From Paenibacillaceae bacterium (lineage in GTDB: Bacteria; Bacillota; Bacilli; Paenibacillales; Paenibacillaceae), in the NCBI GenBank assembly GCA_900766135.1, contig CAAFUF010000006.1, positions 115,927-179,926 of the forward strand: DNA of 64,000 nt, written 5' to 3'. The notes under the pieces were generated by a model, which saw only the letters and a list, made by a program, of their open reading frames with translations, did no database searches and was not told where the DNA came from. Positions 35,832 to 43,057 of this stretch are shown here, piece by piece. Position numbers and translations under genes: made by a program. Numbering within the stretch: position 1 is the stretch's first letter; each line of letters starts with the position of its first letter.

Positions 35832-35883
35832 ACTGTTAAATTCTAGGGTTAAGCCTGTCCAACTAATGTACCGAGCTATTCTT

Positions 35884-36351
35884 TCATTCTTTTGTTATTT
35901 TATTATACTCATCATCAGATAATATACGGCGAGCGGTTACATAACGTTCGACATAATAATCCTCCGAAAGTTTGCTGATTTGAACTCCCTTACTTGCAGA
36001 TGAGTGGGAGAATAATCCATTCCCCATATAAATGCCGGCGTGCGAGATGCCCGTTCCGTCCGTATTAAAAAATACAAGATCCCCTGAACGCAGGTTTTTC
36101 TTCCCCACCTTTGCTCCTTCTTTTGCCTGCAATTTCGTTGTTCTAGGGAGATCAACATCTACTTGTTTAAACACATATTGAATAAATCCAGAACAATCAA
36201 ATCCTTTGGTTGTCGTTCCACCATATAGGTAGGGGGTCCCCAATACTTGATCGACTTCCGACTGCAATGCCGACTCACTGGCAAACACGCTTCCGGCATT
36301 AAACACGGTAAGTAGGGTAAGGAATAAAATTGATCCAATAATCTTCTTCAA
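35884..36351 (-). CDS. Secreted NlpC/P60 endopeptidase
   Basis: 155-aa exported enzyme: signal peptide (to about residue 24), FDCSGFIQYVFKQVDVDLPRT (catalytic Cys), LRSGDLVFFNTDGTGISHAGIYMGNG (catalytic His) and FSHSSASKGVQIS (third His). The protein is nearly all catalytic domain. It lies 36 bp after the multicopper oxidase gene, probably in the same transcript. It is very similar to 42043-42513. Confidence 0.9.
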   Translation of the reverse strand: MKKIIGSILFLTLLTVFNAGSVFASESALQSEVDQVLGTPYLYGGTTTKGFDCSGFIQYVFKQVDVDLPRTTKLQAKEGAKVGKKNLRSGDLVFFNTDGTGISHAGIYMGNGLFSHSSASKGVQISKLSEDYYVERYVTARRILSDDEYNKITKE

Positions 36352-36387
36352 TCTATTTCTCCTCTCTTACTGAACTCCTCCTATGAC

Positions 36388-37545
36388 TTATTCCATGCCG
36401 CTCTGGGTTTGAACAGTAGCCGGTTGGCCTTCATATTGGATCACACCGATTAATCCGCCTGGTTCCACTTCACCGTTCATTGTGTGGTGCAGTTCATGGC
36501 AATGGAATACCCAAGTTCCCGGGTTGTCGGCAATGAATTCAATATCGTAGGTTTTACCGGGAGCAACATCAATGGTATTCATGACCTGTGGATCGGAGAT
36601 GGGATGGCCGTCTTCCGCAATGACCCGGAAATCGTGTCCATGCAAATGCATCGGGTGATTTAGGTTGCTGATATTGATGAGACGTAAGCGAACGGTTTCT
36701 CCCTTCTTGACAACAAGAGGTTTCGTATCCGGGAATGCTTTCCCGTTGATCGTCCAGTAATTGTAGTCCATGTTCATCTGAGCTGAGCCGGTTCCTTCTG
36801 CAGTATGCATCCCCATATCCATACCTGCCATATCCGTCATCTTGCCATGTGCATTCGGCATTTCCACATCCATACCAGCTTTATTTGACATCGTCCCATT
36901 AACACCCGTTACTTGCATATCGTCTACGTTCCAGCCGCCAAGCATCCAGGTGATATCCTGATCAAATTTCGGTTGTGCTTCGGGTTTTTGCGGATCTATA
37001 ATAAACGCTCCGTAAAACCCTTTATCGATTTGCTCAACGCTATTTAAATGGGAGTGATACATAAAAGTTCCCGCATGATTTGCAATAAACTCGTAAGTAT
37101 AAGATTTACCCGGTTTGATGCCATTCTGCGTGAAAGGAGGTACTCCGTCCATATTGTTTGGAATATGGAGCCCATGCCAGTGAATTGATGTGTCTTCCTT
37201 AAGGTTGTTTTTGACCGTGATACGAACCGTATCTCCTTCAGTCACCCGAATTTCCGGTCCAGGGACCGTGTCGTTGATTGTAATGGCATTTACGGTTGTC
37301 CCTTTCACCAACTCCCACTTTCCTTCTTTGACATCGAGCGTAAACTCCTTTACTTTACCTGTTGGCACAATAATGTCTGTTTCTTTTAACGGAGGCAGTT
37401 TTCGCAATTGAGTGGTGGTCAGGATATTTAAATCTTGTTTGGCCGGCTCCGCTTGTTCTGCATTAGCAGCTCCTACAGAACCAAAGACACTTGCCGCGAG
37501 TAAAAGGAACGCCAAGCTGCCGTGCTTCCAAAACTTCTTGATCAA
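36388..37545 (-). CDS. Exported multicopper oxidase, two-domain type
   Basis: 385-aa exported protein: signal peptide to AANA (about 30), N-terminal cupredoxin domain with HWHGLHIPNNMDG and MYHSH, a Met/Gly/Asp/His-rich insert (about 235-260), and C-terminal domain with HPMHLHGHDF and WVFHCHELHH. The length fits a two-domain oxidase. After HCH the motif continues ELHHTMNGE, so the usual axial Met/Leu position reads Glu. Start TTG 37545 follows GGAGGAG. It probably oxidises Cu(I) outside the membrane. Motif-A repeats lie upstream. Confidence 0.87.
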   Translation of the reverse strand: MIKKFWKHGSLAFLLLAASVFGSVGAANAEQAEPAKQDLNILTTTQLRKLPPLKETDIIVPTGKVKEFTLDVKEGKWELVKGTTVNAITINDTVPGPEIRVTEGDTVRITVKNNLKEDTSIHWHGLHIPNNMDGVPPFTQNGIKPGKSYTYEFIANHAGTFMYHSHLNSVEQIDKGFYGAFIIDPQKPEAQPKFDQDITWMLGGWNVDDMQVTGVNGTMSNKAGMDVEMPNAHGKMTDMAGMDMGMHTAEGTGSAQMNMDYNYWTINGKAFPDTKPLVVKKGETVRLRLINISNLNHPMHLHGHDFRVIAEDGHPISDPQVMNTIDVAPGKTYDIEFIADNPGTWVFHCHELHHTMNGEVEPGGLIGVIQYEGQPATVQTQSGME

Positions 37546-37665
37546 AATCGTCTCCTCCATTTCTTGATTTACTCATTAATCGTGAATTGGAATTAAAAAC
37601 ACCGGATAATCTTCTTCGTTTTATCCTCCTCTCGTAATCTAAGTTGAGTTCATTGTACATGGAAA

Positions 37666-37698
37666 ATGTTGAGAATCTGTGTAGAAAGTAAGAAGATG
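37666..37698 (-). promoter_or_regulatory. 11-bp direct repeats (motif A)
   Basis: ATGTTGAGAAT, CTGTGTAGAAA and GTAAGAAGATG in direct succession, about 120 bp upstream of the two-domain oxidase start. Confidence 0.55.
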
Positions 37699-37748
37699 AA
37701 AAATAGAAGAGAGTTTTGTCGATAACCTTTAAGATAAACAAAAGTAAA

Positions 37749-37778
37749 ACTCCTGCAACGACTGATCGCTGCAGGAGT
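37749..37778 (-). terminator. Terminator after the larger multicopper oxidase gene
   Basis: Stem ACTCCTGCA/TGCAGGAGT with a 12-base loop, followed on the minus strand by TTTACTTTTG. Confidence 0.75.
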
Positions 37779-37786
37779 CTTAAAAA

Positions 37787-39373
37787 TTATTCAGGCTTAT
37801 TTCCGACTGTAGGGTCCGGTGTGTAATTACTTTTGTAGCCCTCGTACATCACGTCGGTAACCATCCCTGCGGACGCATGGTGCAAATCATGGCAGTGGAA
37901 CATCCAATCCCCTGGATTATCCGCTTCAAATGCAACCACGTATTCTTCGCCAGGCTTCACATTAAGCGTGTCTTTGATCACAGGTGTTCCTTCAAGAGGT
38001 TTACCGTTCTTACTTAATACTTGGAAGAAATGTCCGTGTAAGTGCATGGGATGGTCATCGGTTTTAGACAAATTTACTAAGGTAACCTTCACTTTGTCCC
38101 CTTTATCTACTTTGATCGAATCGGTATCAGGAAACATCTTTCCATTGATCGTGTAGACCATTTCCCCATCCTTCATTTCTGTGTTCAGATTTAATTTCAC
38201 GTCTTGATCAAACTTTTGATCCAAAGAGAAATTAGACTTCGCTTGTTGACCGTATTTGGTTAAATCAAAGACAGGCAGCTCAACATCCGCATTCGAGGCA
38301 TCGGTTTTGCCTGTTGCTCCCTCATACTCAATCACAGCACGCATGTTCTTCACACGCTCATCTTTTCCATGCTCTTCTAAGAGCCATGATCCGGGGTTAT
38401 TGGCAGTAAATTCGAGATCATAGCGTTCACCAGGCGCGATCGCAATGCCTTGATCGGTGATCACAGCTGGACTATTTACAGGCTGCCCATCGGAGGCAAT
38501 AACTTTAAATTCATGTCCGTGTAAATGCAGCAAATGCGTAATGTAGCCCGCATTGACCAAACGAATACGAACTTTATCCCCTTCCTTCACGATAAGCTTA
38601 TCAATCGAATCCCCAGTTTTCCCATTTATGGTGTACAGGTCGTACATGCTCATATCATGCCCAGCCATCTCTGTCATGCTACTCATATCGCCCATGTTCA
38701 TTTGGCTGTGATCCATCCCCTCCATGCCTTCCGCGTTGCTCATATCCATCTCACCTGAGCTCATCCACTCATCCAGCACAAGGGTATAATCACGGTCATA
38801 GCTTTCGTTGGGATCTTCTACGATTAACGTACCATACAAGCCCTTATCAAGCTGATTTACACTATCTTGGTGCGAATGATACCAATAAGTACCAGGAACA
38901 GTCGCTTTAAATTCATATGTGAATTCCTTACCTGCAGGCACTGCATCTTGAGTTACTCCCGGAATACCATCCATATTATTTGGAACGGGATAGCCATGCC
39001 AGTGTATGGAGACAGGCTCCTCCAACTCATTCTTCAATTTGATTTTCACGGTATCACCGACCTTCACACGAATCTGAGGACCAGGCACCGAGTTGTTAAA
39101 CGTCCACACAGGCAACGTCAAATCATCCGATACTTTCAAGTTGCTCGTTTGCGCGGTGATCGTAAACTCTTTCCCATCCGCAACAGGAGTAACATTCGTC
39201 AATTTGATCTCCCCTGATTGGTTATTTTGATTCGTATTTTGTTGAGAATCACTCATGTTCATTTTTGAATGATCCATACCTTCCATTCCGTTTTGACTGT
39301 CTGAATTCGCGCAACCTGCCACGATGGCACTAAAAGCACCTACTGCAAGTAGAATTTTTAGTTTACCTTTCAT
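37787..39373 (-). CDS. Multicopper oxidase lipoprotein, Met-rich
   Basis: 528-aa lipoprotein (lipobox VAGC) with Met/His-rich segments (GMEGMDHSKMNMSD near the N-terminus, MEGMDHSQMNMGDMSSM around residue 240). Copper motifs: HWHGYPVPNNMDG, YWYHSH, a middle domain with HLLHLHGHEF, and HPMHLHGHFF plus MFHCHDLHHASAGM at the C-terminus, where the axial Met is normal. Three cupredoxin domains fit a CopA/CueO-like laccase. ATG 39373 follows GAGGAGG. Motif-A repeats lie 50 bp upstream. Confidence 0.9.
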   Translation of the reverse strand: MKGKLKILLAVGAFSAIVAGCANSDSQNGMEGMDHSKMNMSDSQQNTNQNNQSGEIKLTNVTPVADGKEFTITAQTSNLKVSDDLTLPVWTFNNSVPGPQIRVKVGDTVKIKLKNELEEPVSIHWHGYPVPNNMDGIPGVTQDAVPAGKEFTYEFKATVPGTYWYHSHQDSVNQLDKGLYGTLIVEDPNESYDRDYTLVLDEWMSSGEMDMSNAEGMEGMDHSQMNMGDMSSMTEMAGHDMSMYDLYTINGKTGDSIDKLIVKEGDKVRIRLVNAGYITHLLHLHGHEFKVIASDGQPVNSPAVITDQGIAIAPGERYDLEFTANNPGSWLLEEHGKDERVKNMRAVIEYEGATGKTDASNADVELPVFDLTKYGQQAKSNFSLDQKFDQDVKLNLNTEMKDGEMVYTINGKMFPDTDSIKVDKGDKVKVTLVNLSKTDDHPMHLHGHFFQVLSKNGKPLEGTPVIKDTLNVKPGEEYVVAFEADNPGDWMFHCHDLHHASAGMVTDVMYEGYKSNYTPDPTVGNKPE

Positions 39374-39420
39374 AATGATCCTCCTCGTATTGATTTTATC
39401 TCCAACAGTATATCTAAAAT

Positions 39421-39442
39421 TTGTGTAGAATTTATGAAGACA
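39421..39442 (-). promoter_or_regulatory. 11-bp direct repeat (motif A)
   Basis: TTGTGTAGAAT (39421-39431) followed by TTATGAAGACA (39432-39442), upstream of the Met-rich oxidase gene. Confidence 0.55.
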
Positions 39443-39497
39443 TCTAAATTTTGAAATAATAGATAATGAAAACAAGGAGAGATCAGAAGATATATGT

Positions 39498-40418
39498 TTA
39501 TTCAATACTTGCTCTCAGTGACCAGCTACTGCCGCCATTGTCGCTTTCAAAAACAGAATAGCGGTCAGTCACAATGAGCAGCCGGTTGGGATCACGTTTC
39601 GATGCTTTGATGCCGAGTGGCATTTCGCCCTTTAAGTCAACATGAAGGTCTGACCAGTTTTTCAAATCTTTTGTTTTTAGAAATCCGCTCTCCGCCATAA
39701 GGATGACCTCCCCATTTGCTAAATAAAGCACCCCATATGCCGGTTCATTGGTTAACTGCATGTTCTGAACCTTACCTTCATTAACAATGTATTGAATAAG
39801 TCCTGTTTCCGTGGCCGCCAAGAAGGAAGCAGGAACTCCCGGCAGCACCGTAATGGAGTAGGCACCTTCAGGCAGAGTGCCTATGTTTCGCCATGTCTCG
39901 CCCCCATCTTTTGTTTCATATAAGTTGTTCTCTGAACCTGCCAGCAAGGTAAATAAACGATTTGGATCGACAGGATCCATAACTAAATAATGCGCATCTG
40001 GTTCATTGGGTTTGGATTGATTAGGAAGTCCATTTTCAATCGTTTCCCACGTATCCCCGCCGTCAATAGATCGTTTCACAAATCCGTGACCTGCAGCATA
40101 TATTTTTGAAGGATTCTCGAAATCCGTTTCGATTCCCATCACGTCGTTGGTTTTAATAGGCTCAAAAGTTTTCTGCCAATTTTGATCAATAAGTTCATAT
40201 ACACCTGTATGTGTACCTATCCAAACCGTTGTGTCATCGGGTGCATAACTAAAGACGTGTGGATGTGTGTCGGACTCAGGGATCAAAGAAGCCAAATTTG
40301 ATTCTGATTCTTTGGCTTTTTTAATTCCACCCCATATTGCAAATATGATAATTGTGACCAAAGCTACTGCTAAGTAAAAACCAAATCCCCAGGACAATTT
40401 CTTTTTTACTCTATACAT
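39498..40418 (-). CDS. Membrane-anchored BNR/YCF48-type beta-propeller protein
   Basis: 306-aa protein with one N-terminal anchor (about 13-33) and a beta-propeller with Asp-box-like repeats: SIDGGDTWETI, TKDGGETWRNIG and SDNGGSSWSL. Similar proteins are annotated as sialidase-like or photosystem-stability-factor-like and are common next to multicopper oxidases. No catalytic residues are assigned. Its promoter carries a TACA-N3-TGTA-like dyad, suggesting BlaI-type control. Confidence 0.75.
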   Translation of the reverse strand: MYRVKKKLSWGFGFYLAVALVTIIIFAIWGGIKKAKESESNLASLIPESDTHPHVFSYAPDDTTVWIGTHTGVYELIDQNWQKTFEPIKTNDVMGIETDFENPSKIYAAGHGFVKRSIDGGDTWETIENGLPNQSKPNEPDAHYLVMDPVDPNRLFTLLAGSENNLYETKDGGETWRNIGTLPEGAYSITVLPGVPASFLAATETGLIQYIVNEGKVQNMQLTNEPAYGVLYLANGEVILMAESGFLKTKDLKNWSDLHVDLKGEMPLGIKASKRDPNRLLIVTDRYSVFESDNGGSSWSLRASIE

Positions 40419-40580
40419 GATCATTCTCCTAATCATTTATGATAATCAACAAGACCGTATAAAGGATTTCTCATAACGTTAATCAATTCATCATGGCCAT
40501 TTTCATATAATCTGGCTGAATTCCACACATGTATCTGTTCTCCTATCGCTTTTAATATGAACCATCGAGCCACTTTATAT

Positions 40581-40595
40581 ACTACAATACGTAGT
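40581..40595 (-). promoter_or_regulatory. BlaI-type dyad upstream of the propeller gene
   Basis: ACTAC-AATAC-GTAGT, a 15-bp inverted repeat with the same outer arms as the dyad upstream of blaI. Confidence 0.6.
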
Positions 40596-40620
40596 TTTAA
40601 AACGAAAAAGAAAACGGCTT

Positions 40621-41478
40621 TTATGTGCAGCCGTTAAATAACATGATGACAGCAAACGTGATGAATACACTAAAAGATATAACCATAGGGGGGATATCCA
40701 TCATTGGAATTTTGATATGAGAACTCGGTTCAATTAATTTTTGTATCCGATAATTGATGGGATCATCCGCAAATCCAACCCCGATGGGTAATCGTTGATG
40801 ATTTGAACTCGCACATTTATATAACACACTACCCAAAGCATATGGGGACCCCATGTGCATCATGGCATATTGATCGGCATCGATCTCCATCCAAACATGA
40901 ATGAAATAATGCATTTTTTTAAAAATCGGTACAAAAGGAAGACTGTCTTTTATGATATTTATGATTAACGAACGAAGAGGATCGAATTTTTTTAGATGAG
41001 CGTATTCATGCAGCAATACCGCTGTAATCTCTTCTTGATCGAAACATGCCAGCATCTTGGTAGAAATGACAATTCTCGGTCGAACAAATCCATAAGTTAA
41101 AGCGAATAGTGAATGGTCTTTAATAACAATAATTTTTCCATTAAATTGTTGAAATGTTCTATTTATCGCTTCCGTTAACAAAATATCCGATTTGAATCGA
41201 ACCTCTTTATTCCACTGTTTTTTTAGATTTACTTGTTTGAACAAGATGTAAAAAAATGTTAGAAGGCTGTATATAATAACGATATTCAATCCTATTAATA
41301 TGAACTGGTGTATCATTGTGCTCTCTCCTAGAGCAGAAAGGCAATACTCCAATATTCCCCATTGGATGGAATATCCCCAAATTTCATGCAACATATAAAT
41401 TGCCATATTAATCCATAGGAGTAATCCAATAGCGATCATCAAGAAAAAAATGATGTCATGCTTTTTAATGGTTATCAT
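40621..41478 (-). CDS. BlaR1/M56-family membrane metallopeptidase
   Basis: 285-aa membrane protein with about four helices and the zinc-protease motif HEYAH (VLLHEYAHLKKFDPL) plus a downstream EIDAD. It is the M56 family, which cleaves the paired BlaI-type repressor after sensing a signal. The C-terminal penicillin-binding sensor of BlaR1 is absent. Its ATG overlaps the repressor gene by 14 bp. In a copper island the signal may be metal or redox rather than beta-lactam. Confidence 0.85.
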   Translation of the reverse strand: MITIKKHDIIFFLMIAIGLLLWINMAIYMLHEIWGYSIQWGILEYCLSALGESTMIHQFILIGLNIVIIYSLLTFFYILFKQVNLKKQWNKEVRFKSDILLTEAINRTFQQFNGKIIVIKDHSLFALTYGFVRPRIVISTKMLACFDQEEITAVLLHEYAHLKKFDPLRSLIINIIKDSLPFVPIFKKMHYFIHVWMEIDADQYAMMHMGSPYALGSVLYKCASSNHQRLPIGVGFADDPINYRIQKLIEPSSHIKIPMMDIPPMVISFSVFITFAVIMLFNGCT

Positions 41479-41896
41479 GACGGTCTTTTTTCCATTCATT
41501 TAAACGTGATTCTAATAACTTCATCAACTGAGGATCGGCCTGCTGCATCGCGTCGACCATATGATTTACCATCAAGTCCCCGTAGTCGTGAATTAAACCT
41601 ACCGTAACAGTTTTCGTTTGTTCGGTAATAAATTCCTCCTTGCTTTGTACAGGTTCAAAATAACTCTGCCTGGCTCTCCCCTTCCCTATTGTTGTTTTCT
41701 TCAGATGCCCTTTTTCAATCAAGCGATTCATCACCGTCATCACAGCATTGAAAGATAAATCATCCTCCAGAAGAGACTGAACTTCTTTAATTGTTATTCT
41801 ATTATGTTCCCAAATAATCTCCATGATTTGAGCTTCTAGTGAGCCAAAAAAGCGATTTAGCCCCTCCTCGTTTAAATACATCCGTTTAACAGACAT
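41465..41896 (-). CDS. BlaI/MecI/CopY-family repressor
   Basis: 143-aa winged-helix repressor: LEAQIMEIIWEHNRITIKEV, then NAVMTVMNRLIEKGHLKKT and the C-terminal dimerisation helices. The Cys-x-Cys hooks of CopY are absent, so it does not look like a direct copper sensor. Derepression probably needs the M56 protease encoded by the overlapping gene. A perfect dyad lies 22 bp upstream. Confidence 0.88.
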   Translation of the reverse strand: MSVKRMYLNEEGLNRFFGSLEAQIMEIIWEHNRITIKEVQSLLEDDLSFNAVMTVMNRLIEKGHLKKTTIGKGRARQSYFEPVQSKEEFITEQTKTVTVGLIHDYGDLMVNHMVDAMQQADPQLMKLLESRLNEWKKDRHDNH

Positions 41897-41917
41897 GCTT
41901 TCACCCTTTCATCCTAT

Positions 41918-41932
41918 ACTACATATTGTAGT
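41918..41932 (-). promoter_or_regulatory. BlaI operator (perfect dyad)
   Basis: ACTACA-TAT-TGTAGT, a 15-bp perfect inverted repeat directly upstream of blaI. It differs from the known MecI/BlaI box (ACTACATATGTAGT) by one extra central base. Confidence 0.75.
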
Positions 41933-41958
41933 TAATAAACTTTCATTGGTCAATTTAC

Positions 41959-42034
41959 AAAAATAATCATCCTCCTTGGATGATTATTTTTGCAAAACAT
42001 AAGGACAAGCCGATAATTTCTTACAGCTTGTCCT
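41959..42034. terminator. Two hairpins between blaI and the NlpC/P60 gene
   Basis: First: a 14-bp stem AAAAATAATCATCC/GGATGATTATTTTT. Second: AAGGACAAGC/GCTTGTCCTT followed by TTTAT on the plus strand. Together they insulate the NlpC/P60 transcript from blaI. Confidence 0.7.
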
Positions 42035-42042
42035 TTTTATAG

Positions 42043-42513
42043 TTATTCTTGACCAATCATTTTAAGATAACTCTGCTCACTCACAACACGCCTTGCAGTA
42101 ACATACCGCTCTTTATAATAAGATTCTGACAAACTGCTTATTCTTACACCTTTACTACTTGAAGAGTGTGCAAACTTATTGTCGCCGATATAGATGCCTG
42201 CATGAGAAATACCCTTCCCATCCGTATTAAAAAATACCAAATCTCCAGTTCGAAGTTTGTCCTGATCCACCGGAGTTCCCTCTTTTGCCTGGCTTTTTGA
42301 CGTACGAGGCAAATCCAAATTGAACTTATCAAAAACATATAAAATAAAACCCGAGCAATCAAAACCGGCTACTGTTGTACCTCCATACAAGTAAGGAGTC
42401 CCCACCACTTTATCTACTTCATTTTCAAGTTTGGCCGAACTAGCAAAGGAACTGGTAGCGCTCGCTGAAAAAATAAGTGCTGCACCTAATGTCGATAAGA
42501 TCAATTTTCTCAA
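42043..42513 (-). CDS. Secreted NlpC/P60 endopeptidase
   Basis: 156-aa exported enzyme with signal peptide (to about residue 25), FDCSGFILYVFDKFNLDLPRT (Cys), LRTGDLVFFNTDGKGISHAGIYIGD (His) and FAHSSSSKGVRISSL (third His). Close paralogue of 35884-36351, same length and domain order. A TACA-N3-TGTA box lies about 150 bp upstream. Confidence 0.9.
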   Translation of the reverse strand: MRKLILSTLGAALIFSASATSSFASSAKLENEVDKVVGTPYLYGGTTVAGFDCSGFILYVFDKFNLDLPRTSKSQAKEGTPVDQDKLRTGDLVFFNTDGKGISHAGIYIGDNKFAHSSSSKGVRISSLSESYYKERYVTARRVVSEQSYLKMIGQE

Positions 42514-43057
42514 ATATGTAGTCTCCCTTCGATGCCTACGGAGTTAGCTGAGGGTTCGGTAGAAGGTTCCCTATATTCTTTTTACGAAAAGAATAATTCA
42601 CCCAAAATTGGTTCCCCCGTTTTCTGTTAAGAAATTCGGCAAAAATTAATTTTTTGTAACCCTACATAATGTAGTCTATTTTCTGTTATTTTGTCAATCC
42701 TTATTTTTATAGAAGTACAAAAAATGTAATATGAATGTTTAATCACTTACTGAGGGCTTTCGGAAGCTATTAGAAATGTCGAAACAGATGATTTTTATAA
42801 AAATAAGAACGTATCGAAAATTGACATTATCAATATACCATATTTATACTACTGCTTGTAGGGTTACAAGATTTTAATTATTTAGTTACCGTTCTTACAT
42901 AGTGTATATGTCCTTTATAAGATGAAATTAAGAATGCCATAGCCTCTTCTACAATATGTCCATGTTGGAATAAGAACAGGGAAGGTGGTGATTAAAATAT
43001 CACATAGAGGTTAAATTAAATACTTAAAAATAACAAATTATGCGAAGGAGCAAGATC
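42514..43057. promoter_or_regulatory. Long regulatory region between NlpC/P60 and copB with several BlaI-type boxes
   Basis: This 540-bp AT-rich region has no gene. It holds CTACATAATGTAG (42662-42674), TACA-TAG-TGTA (42896-42906) and the near-match TACA-ATA-TGTC (42950-42960), all of the form TACA-N3-TGTA. The first is placed for the NlpC/P60 gene, the others about 100-160 bp upstream of copB. Confidence 0.6.
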
